20,228 bases of DNA from Lachnospiraceae bacterium UBA7109 (GTDB taxonomy: Bacteria > Bacillota > Clostridia > Lachnospirales > Lachnospiraceae): positions 1 to 20,228 of the forward strand of contig DKYD01000008.1 of NCBI GenBank assembly GCA_002492335.1. The letters run 5' to 3'. Each line of letters begins with the position of its first letter. Position 1 is the first letter of the stretch. The notes beneath the pieces were generated by a model, which saw nothing but the letters and a program-made list of their open reading frames with translations, was not told where the DNA came from and did no database searches. A program made the position numbers and the translations under genes. Shown piece by piece: positions 1 through 5,990 of this stretch.

Positions 1-6
1 ATACAT

Positions 7-36
7 ATTGTACACAAACCAGTGTCTTCAGTTCAA
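7..36 (-). promoter_or_regulatory. Possible promoter firing out of the left window edge
   Basis: Read on the minus strand there is a TTGAAC box (31-36), an 18-nt spacer and a TACAAT box (7-12), just downstream of the terminator of the preceding gene. This would drive a gene beyond the window start. Only the two boxes support it. Confidence 0.35.
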
Positions 37-80
37 GAGATAAAGCTTTATTCTCTCACAATAGGGGCTGTAATTTTCAC

Positions 81-117
81 GGAGAAAAACGAAGAGGCAA
101 TGCATTACGCACGCCTC
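81..117 (-). terminator. Intrinsic terminator after the 138-aa gene
   Basis: On the minus strand GAGGC and GCCTC arms (94-117, with partial inner pairing TGC/GCA) are followed by TTCGTTTTT. It lies 22 nt after the stop of the gene ending at 139 and closes the left-hand gene block. Confidence 0.7.
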
Positions 118-138
118 CCGTCTTGGAACTTTTAACTT

Positions 139-555
139 TTATTTCTTCGTCGGTTTAAAACGGTTGAATAAACCTCTGAATGTTGTCGAGGTATACGTTC
201 CGGTCTCCTCAAACTTAAATCCCTTTTTCATCCAGATACCATAGAACATCAACGGTATCATGAGTTCTGCCGCAGCAATACCGAGTCTGAAATATCGATC
301 CTTAACCTGTTCTGCAATCTGGACTTGCTTCAGTTCGTCATCACGCGTGTTGGCTTCGTCTTCCATCACGCGACGATTATACTTCTCGTCAGCCTCCCAT
401 TCGCTCTTGTTTTCCTCGATTCTCAGCTTGTAAAGCTTCGTTAGATCCTCAATCGCTGTTGATTTTTCTTTGCTACCCGCTTCCAAAGTGGATAAAGCCT
501 GAATCTCCTCAGCAATCTCCTCGCTTAACAAATCTTTGATACTGTTTTCATCCAT
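139..555 (-). CDS. Phage-like hypothetical protein, charged helix plus one membrane segment
   Basis: Function unknown. I chose the ATG at 555 (138 aa) because AAAGGAG stands 7 nt before it; an in-frame ATG at 594 has no ribosome binding site. Residues 1-88 are rich in Glu, Lys and Asp and look like a long helix, possibly coiled coil. Residues about 91-108 (LGIAAAELMIPLMFYGIW) form a probable transmembrane helix, followed by a short basic tail ending in KPTKK. The architecture and wording resemble short conserved proteins I recall from clostridial phages and integrative elements, but I cannot assign a family. It follows the 73-aa gene by about 50 nt and ends before a terminator, so the two are probably co-transcribed. 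The coding frame itself is secure from its ribosome binding site and terminator. Confidence 0.75.
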   Translation of the reverse strand: MDENSIKDLLSEEIAEEIQALSTLEAGSKEKSTAIEDLTKLYKLRIEENKSEWEADEKYNRRVMEDEANTRDDELKQVQIAEQVKDRYFRLGIAAAELMIPLMFYGIWMKKGFKFEETGTYTSTTFRGLFNRFKPTKK

Positions 556-605
556 TTTGTTTCTCCTTTCAAATAATCTATTTTCGGGTTCCATAAAAGA
601 GTGTG

Positions 606-827
606 TTATTCATGCGGAATATAACTTTTAAGATTGACCTCAAACAACACATATTTTTTCTTTCTTATCGTCTCCATACCGCCATGTGTAAGCTCCAGAA
701 ACAGATATGGTCCGCTGTCTGGATCAGAGTGGTCAACCCTGAGCGTACCGACAATCTTCTTTGGAATGAATCTTGATAAGATACAGCCAACCACGATTCC
801 AATCACCAAGAAAATAATAGTCTGCAT
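606..827 (-). CDS. Small membrane-anchored hypothetical protein, phage-like
   Basis: A 73-aa protein of unknown function. Residues about 3-20 (IIFLVIGIVVGCILSRFI) are an N-terminal membrane anchor or signal anchor. The rest is a small domain with the pattern VGTLRVDHSDPDSGPYLFLE, a sequence type I recall from short proteins in clostridial prophages and conjugative elements. The start at 827 is supported by AAAGGAGAAGG upstream. It precedes the 138-aa membrane protein gene and follows a terminator at about 937-962. Seen: the membrane segment and conserved-looking core. Inferred: origin from a mobile element. It could equally be a stand-alone accessory membrane protein. Confidence 0.75.
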   Translation of the reverse strand: MQTIIFLVIGIVVGCILSRFIPKKIVGTLRVDHSDPDSGPYLFLELTHGGMETIRKKKYVLFEVNLKSYIPHE

Positions 828-936
828 TTCGTCCTTCTCCTTTCAAAAAGTTTTTCGGAAATTTCCTCCCGGGCAATTTTTCAAATATCAAAATAGCATG
901 TTTTCCCGTAACCTCCGTACTGTTTCTAATCTAGGA
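828..936. other. Intergenic leader with a CCTAGATTAG motif
   Basis: Between the terminator at 937-962 and the 73-aa gene there is no reading frame I can support. On the minus strand the stretch TTTTTATCCTAGATTAG (about 923-939) resembles TTTTTAACCTAGAATAG at 1982-1998 ahead of the 140-aa gene, suggesting a shared promoter-type element. The ribosome binding site of the 73-aa gene lies at about 836-845. Confidence 0.4.
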
Positions 937-962
937 TAAAAAGAAAGAGCCATTGCTGGCTC
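937..962 (-). terminator. Intrinsic terminator overlapping a stop codon
   Basis: On the minus strand the perfect 6-bp stem GAGCCA-GCAA-TGGCTC (947-962) is followed by TTTCTTTTT. The hairpin begins inside the TGA of the 110-aa gene, so the stop codon and the terminator are fused. Confidence 0.8.
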
Positions 963-1293
963 AATCCTTGAAATATTTGGTAATATCTCCGTCCACATTA
1001 AAATCCATTTGAATATCTGATCCTTCGTCCGTAGGCTCTAAGCTAAAGTCGATAAAGTTATCTGCAAAACTATTTTTCAAGTCATACACCCAACCGACTG
1101 CCAAAGATGCCTTTGTAACAGGAATACCTAAATGCTCATAAATATCTCTGAGAAATACGTATCCTCTTGCTTTTAAAACATCATTGAAGTAATTTTGTGT
1201 CGCTTTTAGATAAAGCATATTCCAGCACCGATCTTTCTCCCAGCTCATACAGCTAGAATCAAATACTCTTGCATACATACTTAATGTATTCAT
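961..1293 (-). CDS. Hypothetical protein, possibly related to the C-terminal part of DUF6353 mobile-element proteins
   Basis: A 110-aa soluble-looking protein. The ATG at 1293 is preceded by GAAAGGAGAGTG at good spacing; an in-frame ATG at 1350 has none and would overlap the upstream gene, so the shorter form is preferred. The sequence begins MNTLSMYARVFDSS and carries WEKDRCWN (residues 18-25), VGWVYDL (66-72) and DNFIDF (78-83). From memory these match the C-terminal domain of DUF6353-type proteins of clostridial phages and integrative elements, which normally carry an extra N-terminal membrane part that is absent here. If so this is a short or truncated version. Role unknown. It sits third in a unit with the 140-aa and 68-aa genes and ends in a terminator. 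Confidence 0.7.
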   Translation of the reverse strand: MNTLSMYARVFDSSCMSWEKDRCWNMLYLKATQNYFNDVLKARGYVFLRDIYEHLGIPVTKASLAVGWVYDLKNSFADNFIDFSLEPTDEGSDIQMDFNVDGDITKYFKD

Positions 1294-1327
1294 TAAAATC
1301 ACTCTCCTTTCATAACAGGAGTTGCGA

Positions 1328-1534
1328 TTACTGCGGACGTTCGCCCTCATAAATAATCTTCTTCCGCAAGTCAGACCACGTTATGTACCGATCCTTTCTG
1401 CAAACGGGACAGAAGAACTTACTGACCTTGCCGCCGATGTCAACCAGCTCCTGACTCTCTGCCTCAAGCCGGCTCTGGCAATTTGGACAGTTGAACCGAT
1501 ATACCTTCTTTACAGCCTTATCCACTATCTTCAT
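1328..1534 (-). CDS. Small zinc-ribbon protein (CPxC-N22-CPxC)
   Basis: A 68-aa protein with two CPxC knuckles, Cys16/Cys19 (CPNC) and Cys42/Cys45 (CPVC), which together make a probable zinc ribbon; the tail after residue 48 is basic. Such proteins often bind nucleic acid or act as small adaptors, but nothing here gives a specific role. Translation is probably coupled to the 140-aa gene: its stop TGA is separated from this ATG by one nucleotide, and the AAGGAG used by this gene lies within the last codons of the upstream gene. Together with the 110-aa gene it forms a three-gene unit typical of mobile-element modules. Confidence 0.75.
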   Translation of the reverse strand: MKIVDKAVKKVYRFNCPNCQSRLEAESQELVDIGGKVSKFFCPVCRKDRYITWSDLRKKIIYEGERPQ

Positions 1535-1535
1535 A

Positions 1536-1958
1536 TCATTTTCGCTCCTTATTCAATAACCAGAAAAAACGTCTGTACAATTCGTAATAAGTATCCTTGC
1601 AGCATGGAATTTCTAATCTAGCTTTAAGAATATCGTAGGACCAGCCCTCCGTCACAGCCTTTAAAATATAACTCGCCAGTACAGAATCTGTTTCCTTTGC
1701 AACTCGCTGAACCATATCCGTTCGCTCTGAGTAAAACGCTTTTGCTATGGCACATCTTGCAGTTGGGTCACTCAAAGTATTGGTTGCTACGAACATTGCC
1801 AAATCCATCGGACGAGTAGTAGAAAGACCGTCTAAGGATGAGTAAGCCTTTCTCCAGATAGGATATTGAAGACAGAAATGCTTCAACTCATAGTACCGAT
1901 GTTTTTCAAGCCAGTAGGGATTCTTTTCGGATAATTCCGGGCGTATTGTTGTTCCCAT
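1536..1958 (-). CDS. Phage-like hypothetical protein (140 aa)
   Basis: A 140-aa soluble protein starting at 1958 with AAAGGAGGG upstream. Its features are the N-terminal RPELSEKNPYWLEKHRYYELKHFCLQY segment (residues 6-32), a middle helix-rich part, and a C-terminal block with CCKDTYYELYRRFFWLL (residues 119-135). I recall closely similar proteins in prophages and elements of Lachnospiraceae and Ruminococcaceae, generally unnamed. The C-terminal half, with a short helix followed by a Tyr/Arg-rich helix, loosely recalls phage ArpU-like or sigma-4-like folds, but I would not assign that. A TTTACT-17-TAGAAT promoter stands directly upstream, so this is the first gene of a unit with the 68-aa and 110-aa genes. 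Confidence 0.75.
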   Translation of the reverse strand: MGTTIRPELSEKNPYWLEKHRYYELKHFCLQYPIWRKAYSSLDGLSTTRPMDLAMFVATNTLSDPTARCAIAKAFYSERTDMVQRVAKETDSVLASYILKAVTEGWSYDILKARLEIPCCKDTYYELYRRFFWLLNKERK

Positions 1959-1982
1959 AAGTTTGCCCTCCTTTCACTGGCT

Positions 1983-2011
1983 ATTCTAGGTTAAAAATAA
2001 GTGATAGTAAA
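1983..2011 (-). promoter_or_regulatory. Promoter of the three-gene accessory unit
   Basis: On the minus strand TTTACT (2006-2011), a 17-nt spacer and TAGAAT (1983-1988) precede the 140-aa gene. It lies after the terminator at 2035-2061, so a new transcript is expected here. Confidence 0.55.
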
Positions 2012-2034
2012 AACAACCTCGGTGGTATTCTGGC

Positions 2035-2061
2035 AAAAAGAAAGAGCCCTTGTTAGGACTC
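2035..2061 (-). terminator. Intrinsic terminator overlapping a stop codon
   Basis: On the minus strand GAGTCC-TAACAA-GGGCTC (one G-T pair) followed by TTTCTTTTT. The TAA of the 70-aa gene forms part of the loop. Same design as the terminator at 937-962. Confidence 0.75.
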
Positions 2062-2265
2062 AATTTCTTTTGCTTTTCTTCTTCTGGTTTTAATTACTTC
2101 AATTCCACAAGAAACCAATGCTGCTAAAGCGGCTCCCTCAATCACAAGTGTAGCGCCACGCTTTAATCCATAACGAATTCCTTCGTCATAAAACGCTGTA
2201 AGCACTTCGCTATGATCTACTAAAAGCTCATTTAACTCATCAATTTGTTCGTTTGTCATTTTCAT
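2053..2265 (-). CDS. Small membrane protein of unknown function (70 aa)
   Basis: The ATG at 2265 is preferred because AAAGGATGG lies at normal spacing before it. Longer in-frame versions (ATG at 2286, which would overlap the preceding stop as ATGA, or at 2319) have weaker sites. Residues 1-32 are acidic and polar (TNEQIDELNELLVDHSE). Residues about 37-57 form a small-residue-rich membrane helix (GATLVIEGAALAALVSCGIE), followed by the very basic KTRRRKAKEIES tail expected at the cytoplasmic face. No family recognised. It is the second gene after the DUF6431-like gene (gap 17 nt) and ends in a terminator. A small phage membrane protein is a reasonable guess. Confidence 0.65.
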   Translation of the reverse strand: MKMTNEQIDELNELLVDHSEVLTAFYDEGIRYGLKRGATLVIEGAALAALVSCGIEVIKTRRRKAKEIES

Positions 2266-2282
2266 AATATCATACCATCCTT

Positions 2283-2597
2283 TCATAAGAGCATTTGTAA
2301 TTCCTGCGAAGACTTCCAACGCAGCATTGTCATCTCACACGGATAATCTTCATACCCCAGAGTCTCGCAGGTTATGAATCCCTCCAGCACGCCTCTAATA
2401 ATTTCGCTTTCGTATTGCTTGTATGGGAAAATATACTCGGGTAAGCTTCTATGTATGCCTCCGCAATGAGGACAGCGAAAACGCTGTATCTTAACTTGTC
2501 GAGTCTGACGTCCTTTAGCCCGCACAATTCTAGGAACGCTGTCATAATATTTCAAAGTTTTACCACATACTGGACAAATCGGTTGTTCGTCATTCAT
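2283..2597 (-). CDS. DUF6431-like zinc-ribbon protein
   Basis: A 104-aa protein from the ATG at 2597, chosen because AAGGGAGGA stands 5 nt upstream; the open frame continues to 2717 but that part runs through promoter and terminator sequence. Two CPxC knuckles, Cys8/Cys11 (CPVC) and Cys42/Cys45 (CPHC), form a zinc ribbon. The following GGIHRSLPEYIFPYKQYESEII and the ETLGYEDYPCEMTMLRW stretch are the signature I recall for DUF6431 proteins, which resemble the N-terminal part of transposase-like proteins and are common in mobile elements of Clostridia. Actual function unknown. It is the first gene after the integrase-tail relic and terminator, with an extended -10 promoter just upstream. Confidence 0.8.
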   Translation of the reverse strand: MNDEQPICPVCGKTLKYYDSVPRIVRAKGRQTRQVKIQRFRCPHCGGIHRSLPEYIFPYKQYESEIIRGVLEGFITCETLGYEDYPCEMTMLRWKSSQELQMLL

Positions 2598-2624
2598 GAA
2601 ATTCCTCCCTTCTGCCACAGACAA

Positions 2625-2633
2625 ATTATAACA
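2625..2633 (-). promoter_or_regulatory. Extended -10 promoter of the DUF6431-like gene
   Basis: On the minus strand TGTTATAAT combines a perfect TATAAT (2625-2630) with the TGn extension; no good -35 box is visible. The 11-bp sequence TAACACCATTT overlaps it (2629-2639) and is repeated at 2666-2676, which could be a pair of operator sites. Confidence 0.55.
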
Positions 2634-2680
2634 CCATTTGGAAGAGAGAAAATAACTCGCATTCTTAACACCATTTTGAG

Positions 2681-2731
2681 CAAAACAAAAAAGAGTACCA
2701 ACAGATTTTAAACTCAACCTGCTGATACTCT
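2681..2731 (-). terminator. Strong intrinsic terminator after the integrase-tail relic
   Basis: On the minus strand a 13-bp stem with two G-U pairs (AGAGTATCAGCAG against CTGTTGGTACTCT, 2692-2731) is followed by TTTTTTGTTTTG. It begins at the stop codon of the relic frame and should also stop read-through from lysS. Confidence 0.85.
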
Positions 2732-2814
2732 TAATTGATTTGGATTATTATACCGCTTCCATTTTTCCTTGTACAAACCTCTGCACCGTTTGGTGTCAGA
2801 TTGGTGTCAATGTG
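2731..2814 (-). pseudogene. Possible C-terminal tail of a tyrosine integrase (relic)
   Basis: On the minus strand 27 sense codons end in TAA right at the terminator stem. They read HIDTNLTPNGAEVCTR... and end IIIQIN. The frame is closed upstream by a TGA at 2815-2817 and has no start. From memory DTxLTP-type tails occur at the C-terminus of tyrosine recombinases of Lachnospiraceae elements; the catalytic domain is absent. Position next to lysS and before a mobile-type gene block fits an element edge. It may instead be chance coding sequence in a spacer. Confidence 0.35.
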
Positions 2815-2818
2815 TCAA
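2794..2818. repeat. Three closely spaced GTGTCA repeats
   Basis: On the plus strand GGTGTCA, GGTGTCA and TGTGTCA occur within 25 bp between lysS and the relic frame. Repeats of this sort can be recombinase arm sites at the end of an integrative element. That reading is inference. Confidence 0.5.
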
Positions 2819-2854
2819 CTGAAAACCCCGGAAGCCGCATAAACACTGGATTTT

Positions 2855-4345
2855 TTACGATAAACTTTTCATCGTCGGGAACAACAACACATCTCTTATC
2901 GCCGCCGCCCCGGTAAGCAGCATACACATTCTGTCAATACCAAATCCGATACCACCTGTCGGCGGCATACCGATTTCGAGCGCATTCAGGAAATCTTCAT
3001 CCGTTGTATTTGCTTCTTCATCGCCCTGTGCCAGCTGTTCTTCCTGCGCTTTGAAACGCTCCCTCTGATCAATCGGGTCATTCAACTCAGAGTAAGCATT
3101 TGCCATCTCCCAGCCATTTATAAAGAACTCAAAACGCTCTACATAATCCGGATTTTCCGGTTTCTTCTTCGTAAGCGGTGAAATTTCAATCGGATGATCC
3201 ATAACAAATGTCGGCTGGATCAAATGTTCTTCTGCAAATTCTTCGAAGAACAGGCTTAAGATATCACCCTTTTTATGTCTGTCTTCATATTCTATATGAT
3301 GCTTGTCCGCCAGCTCTCTTGCCTGTTCAAGTGTCTCAACCTCATTCCAGTCAACACCGGCATACTTCTTAACCGCATCCACCATTGTGATTCTCTCAAA
3401 CGGTTTGCCGAAATCCATTTCCACACCATTATATACAATCTGTGTTGTTCCAAGAACTTCTTTTGCAACATGACGATAAAGATTCTCGGTAAGATCCATC
3501 ATTCCGTTATAATCCGTATATGCCTGATACAATTCCATAAGCGTAAATTCCGGATTATGTCTCGTATCCAGACCTTCATTACGGAATACACGGCCAATCT
3601 CATATACTCTCTCCAGTCCGCCTACGATCAGACGCTTCAGATAAAGCTCCAGAGAAATACGAAGTTTGAAGTCCTCTCCCAACGCATTAAAATGTGTCTC
3701 GAATGGTCTCGCCGCAGCTCCTCCCGCATTGCTTACAAGCATCGGCGTTTCCACCTCCAGAAATCCCTGGCCATCCAGATATCTTCTGATTGAACTGATA
3801 ATACGGGAACGCTTAATAAATGTATCCCTGACCTCCGGATTCATAATCAGATCCACATATCTCTGACGATAACGGGTATCTGTATTTGTAAGACCATGGA
3901 ATTTTTCTGGAAGAATCTGCAGGCTTTTAGATAAAAGCTTTACAGCAGAAGCATGGATCGAAATTTCTCCGGTTTTTGTTTTAAACACTTCCCCTTCCAG
4001 TCCTACGATATCCCCAATATCCATTTTCTTAAAATCCTTATAAGCCTCTTCTCCAATGCCGTCTCTTGCGACATAAGACTGGATATTTCCGCTCTGATCA
4101 AGGATGTTACAGAAAGAGGCCTTTCCCATTACACGTTTCTGCATAATACGACCTGCCAGCGCTACATGCTTTCCTTCCATCTCCTCATAATTCTCTTTCA
4201 CATCCATCGCATGACATGTCACGTCATACTTCATAATCTCAAAAGGATTTTTCCCATTTGCCTGCAGATCCGCAAGCTTCTCGCGACGTACCTTTCTCAA
4301 CTGATTCAGATCTGGTTCCTGTACATTTTTCTGCTGTTCGCCCAC
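2855..4345 (-). CDS. lysS: Lysyl-tRNA synthetase, class II
   Basis: Charges tRNA-Lys with lysine in the cytoplasm, using ATP. The 496-aa length fits the class II enzyme. Residues about 60-150 are the N-terminal OB-fold anticodon-binding domain (HVALAGRIMQKRVMGKASF). The catalytic core follows with motif 1 (FLEVETPMLV), motif 2 (VYEIGRVFRNEGLDTRHNPEF) and motif 3 (GIGFGIDRMCMLLTG) near the C-terminus. The start is a GTG at 4345, preceded by AGAAGGAGAGGG; no better start is in frame. It lies 85 nt after greA in the same direction, sharing the greA promoter, with a 10-bp hairpin in the gap. Its stop codon is about 40 nt from the mobile-element boundary. The sequence is complete to the end, so the neighbouring insertion did not damage it. 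Confidence 0.97.
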   Translation of the reverse strand: MGEQQKNVQEPDLNQLRKVRREKLADLQANGKNPFEIMKYDVTCHAMDVKENYEEMEGKHVALAGRIMQKRVMGKASFCNILDQSGNIQSYVARDGIGEEAYKDFKKMDIGDIVGLEGEVFKTKTGEISIHASAVKLLSKSLQILPEKFHGLTNTDTRYRQRYVDLIMNPEVRDTFIKRSRIISSIRRYLDGQGFLEVETPMLVSNAGGAAARPFETHFNALGEDFKLRISLELYLKRLIVGGLERVYEIGRVFRNEGLDTRHNPEFTLMELYQAYTDYNGMMDLTENLYRHVAKEVLGTTQIVYNGVEMDFGKPFERITMVDAVKKYAGVDWNEVETLEQARELADKHHIEYEDRHKKGDILSLFFEEFAEEHLIQPTFVMDHPIEISPLTKKKPENPDYVERFEFFINGWEMANAYSELNDPIDQRERFKAQEEQLAQGDEEANTTDEDFLNALEIGMPPTGGIGFGIDRMCMLLTGAAAIRDVLLFPTMKSLS

Positions 4346-4382
4346 TGTCTCCCTCTCCTTCTTATCTTTGTATTAGTTAACG

Positions 4383-4406
4383 GAACCCCTCACAGATGAG
4401 GGGTTC
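4383..4406 (-). promoter_or_regulatory. Perfect hairpin between greA and lysS
   Basis: A 10-bp perfect stem (GAACCCCTCA/TGAGGGGTTC) with a 4-nt loop lies about 37 nt before the lysS start. There is no T-tract on either strand, so it is not a standard terminator. RNA processing, stabilisation or attenuation of lysS are possible roles; none is shown by the sequence. Confidence 0.6.
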
Positions 4407-4430
4407 GAATAAATGCTTTATAAAATAATA

Positions 4431-4913
4431 TTACATGGAACGGCTGATGTCCAGTACTTTATACTGCATCACACCTGCCTGTGTTTCAACATCAACAACA
4501 TCATCTATCTTTTTACCGATTAATGCCTGACCGACCGGTGATTCATTTGAGATTTTTCCTTCCAGGCTGTTCGCCTCTGTAGATCCCACAAGCTTAAATT
4601 CCATTTCCTCATCAAATGTAATATCATATACCTTTACAGTACACCCCACGTTTATTTTATCAAAGTCAACTTCATCCTCAACGACAACTTCTGCATTCTT
4701 GAGAATTCCTTCCAGCTCTTCGATACGCGCTTCAATATCTCTCTGCTCGTCTTTTGCAGCATCATACTCTGCGTTCTCGGACAAGTCGCCCTGCTCTCTC
4801 GCTTCTTTAATCTTTCCTGCTACTTCTTTACGTTTTACTACCTTTAAATGTTCCAGTTCCTCTTCAAGTGCTTTCAGTCCAGCATACGTAAGTAATTTCT
4901 TTTTTGCTCCCAT
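4431..4913 (-). CDS. greA: Transcription elongation factor GreA
   Basis: Rescues backtracked RNA polymerase by stimulating cleavage of the transcript 3' end through the secondary channel. The 160-aa length matches the family. Residues about 10-75 form the N-terminal coiled-coil finger, including GDLSENAEYDAAKDEQ with the acidic tip residues; the C-terminal domain ends with SPVGQALIGKKIDDVV and the usual ISRSM-type tail. The ATG at 4913 is chosen because AGGAAAGGAAAAG precedes it and MGAKKK is the typical start; an in-frame extension to 5006 runs through the promoter. A TTGACA-17-TATAAT promoter lies about 80 nt upstream. It is followed by lysS, a common gene pair in Clostridia. Confidence 0.97.
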   Translation of the reverse strand: MGAKKKLLTYAGLKALEEELEHLKVVKRKEVAGKIKEAREQGDLSENAEYDAAKDEQRDIEARIEELEGILKNAEVVVEDEVDFDKINVGCTVKVYDITFDEEMEFKLVGSTEANSLEGKISNESPVGQALIGKKIDDVVDVETQAGVMQYKVLDISRSM

Positions 4914-4991
4914 AGTGCTTTTCCTTTCCTTTCTTATATAACTCATCATGCAAGCACGCCCGTCCAGAGGGTCTACTTTCACAATTTCATT

Positions 4992-5020
4992 ATTATACAT
5001 AATCAATTCTTCATTGTCAA
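4992..5020 (-). promoter_or_regulatory. Consensus sigma-A promoter of greA-lysS
   Basis: On the minus strand TTGACA (5015-5020), 17 nt, then TATAAT (4992-4997); both boxes are perfect. The -35 box overlaps the dusB stop codon, so greA-lysS can be transcribed strongly on their own even if read-through from dusB also occurs. Confidence 0.85.
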
Positions 5021-5967
5021 TGTTTTTCCAACAATTCTTTCAATTGTCCGTAGGACTCCACCGCATTGATTTCCGCCCGGAGTTTTGCGGCATTTTTGAT
5101 TCCCTTTGTATACCAGGCCACGTGTTTTCTCATCTCACGGATCCCGATATACTCTCCCTTGTACTCCAACTGGAGTCTTGCATGACGGAGCATCATCTGC
5201 TTCACTTCGGCGTTGCCTGGTCTGGGCGGTATCTTACCTGTCTTATCATAGACATTTAGTTCGGAAAATATCCATGGATTTCCCTGTGCGCCTCTTCCGA
5301 TCATCACTCCGTCACAACCAGTTTCTTTCAGCATGTCTGCTGCTTTTCGGGCAGATGTTACATCCCCATTTCCAATAACCGGAATAGATACCGCTTCCTT
5401 CACCTGCCGGATAATATCCCAGTCTGCCTTACCGGAATAATACTGCTCCCTTGTTCTTCCATGTACAGCAACCGCAGAAGCCCCGGCCTCCTCAGCAACC
5501 TTTGCAATCTCTGCAGCATTGACATGTTCATCATCAAACCCCTTACGAATCTTCACCGTAACAGGCTTTTTTATCGCTTTCACAGTCTCGTATATAATAT
5601 CATATGCCAGTTTCGGGTTCTTCATGAGTGCAGATCCCTCCCCATTTTTTACAACCTTGGGAACCGGACATCCCATATTAATATCCAGAATCTGAAATGG
5701 CAGCTCCTCTATGCGCTTCGCCTGTTCACTGATGATTTTCGGGTCAGAACCGAATAACTGCAGGGATACAGGGTATTCCTGCGGATGAATCGCCAACAGC
5801 GTCTTTGTATTTTTATTCTTATATTGAAGTGCTTTTGCACTGATCATCTCCATACACAGAAGCCCTGCCCCCTGTTCTTTGCATAACAGACGAAACGGCA
5901 GGTCGGTAACGCCTGCCATTGGTGCCAGTATATATGGATTTTCAAGTTTTACATTTCCTATATTCAT
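5017..5967 (-). CDS. dusB: tRNA-dihydrouridine synthase, DusB type
   Basis: Flavin-dependent reduction of specific uridines to dihydrouridine in tRNA. The 316-aa protein has the FMN-binding TIM barrel: APMAGVTDLPFR at 15-26, the catalytic Cys100 in NMGCPVPKV, KIRKGFD in the middle, HGRTREQYYSGKADW, GNGDV, and the phosphate-binding IGRGAQGNPWIF, followed by the helical tRNA-binding domain. The ATG at 5967 gives the standard MNIGNVKLENP start, although only a weak GGTG precedes it. It follows coaX by 23 nt and is probably expressed by read-through. DusB placed before greA-lysS is an arrangement I know from Clostridia. The DusB subtype, rather than another Dus, is from overall resemblance. Confidence 0.95.
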   Translation of the reverse strand: MNIGNVKLENPYILAPMAGVTDLPFRLLCKEQGAGLLCMEMISAKALQYKNKNTKTLLAIHPQEYPVSLQLFGSDPKIISEQAKRIEELPFQILDINMGCPVPKVVKNGEGSALMKNPKLAYDIIYETVKAIKKPVTVKIRKGFDDEHVNAAEIAKVAEEAGASAVAVHGRTREQYYSGKADWDIIRQVKEAVSIPVIGNGDVTSARKAADMLKETGCDGVMIGRGAQGNPWIFSELNVYDKTGKIPPRPGNAEVKQMMLRHARLQLEYKGEYIGIREMRKHVAWYTKGIKNAAKLRAEINAVESYGQLKELLEKH

Positions 5968-5990
5968 TTGGGTACACCACGTTTCTTAAT

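Noticed and set aside
4914..5006. N-terminal extension of GreA
   Set aside because: The in-frame ATG at 5006 lies inside the promoter; MGAKKK at 4913 has the ribosome binding site and matches the family start.
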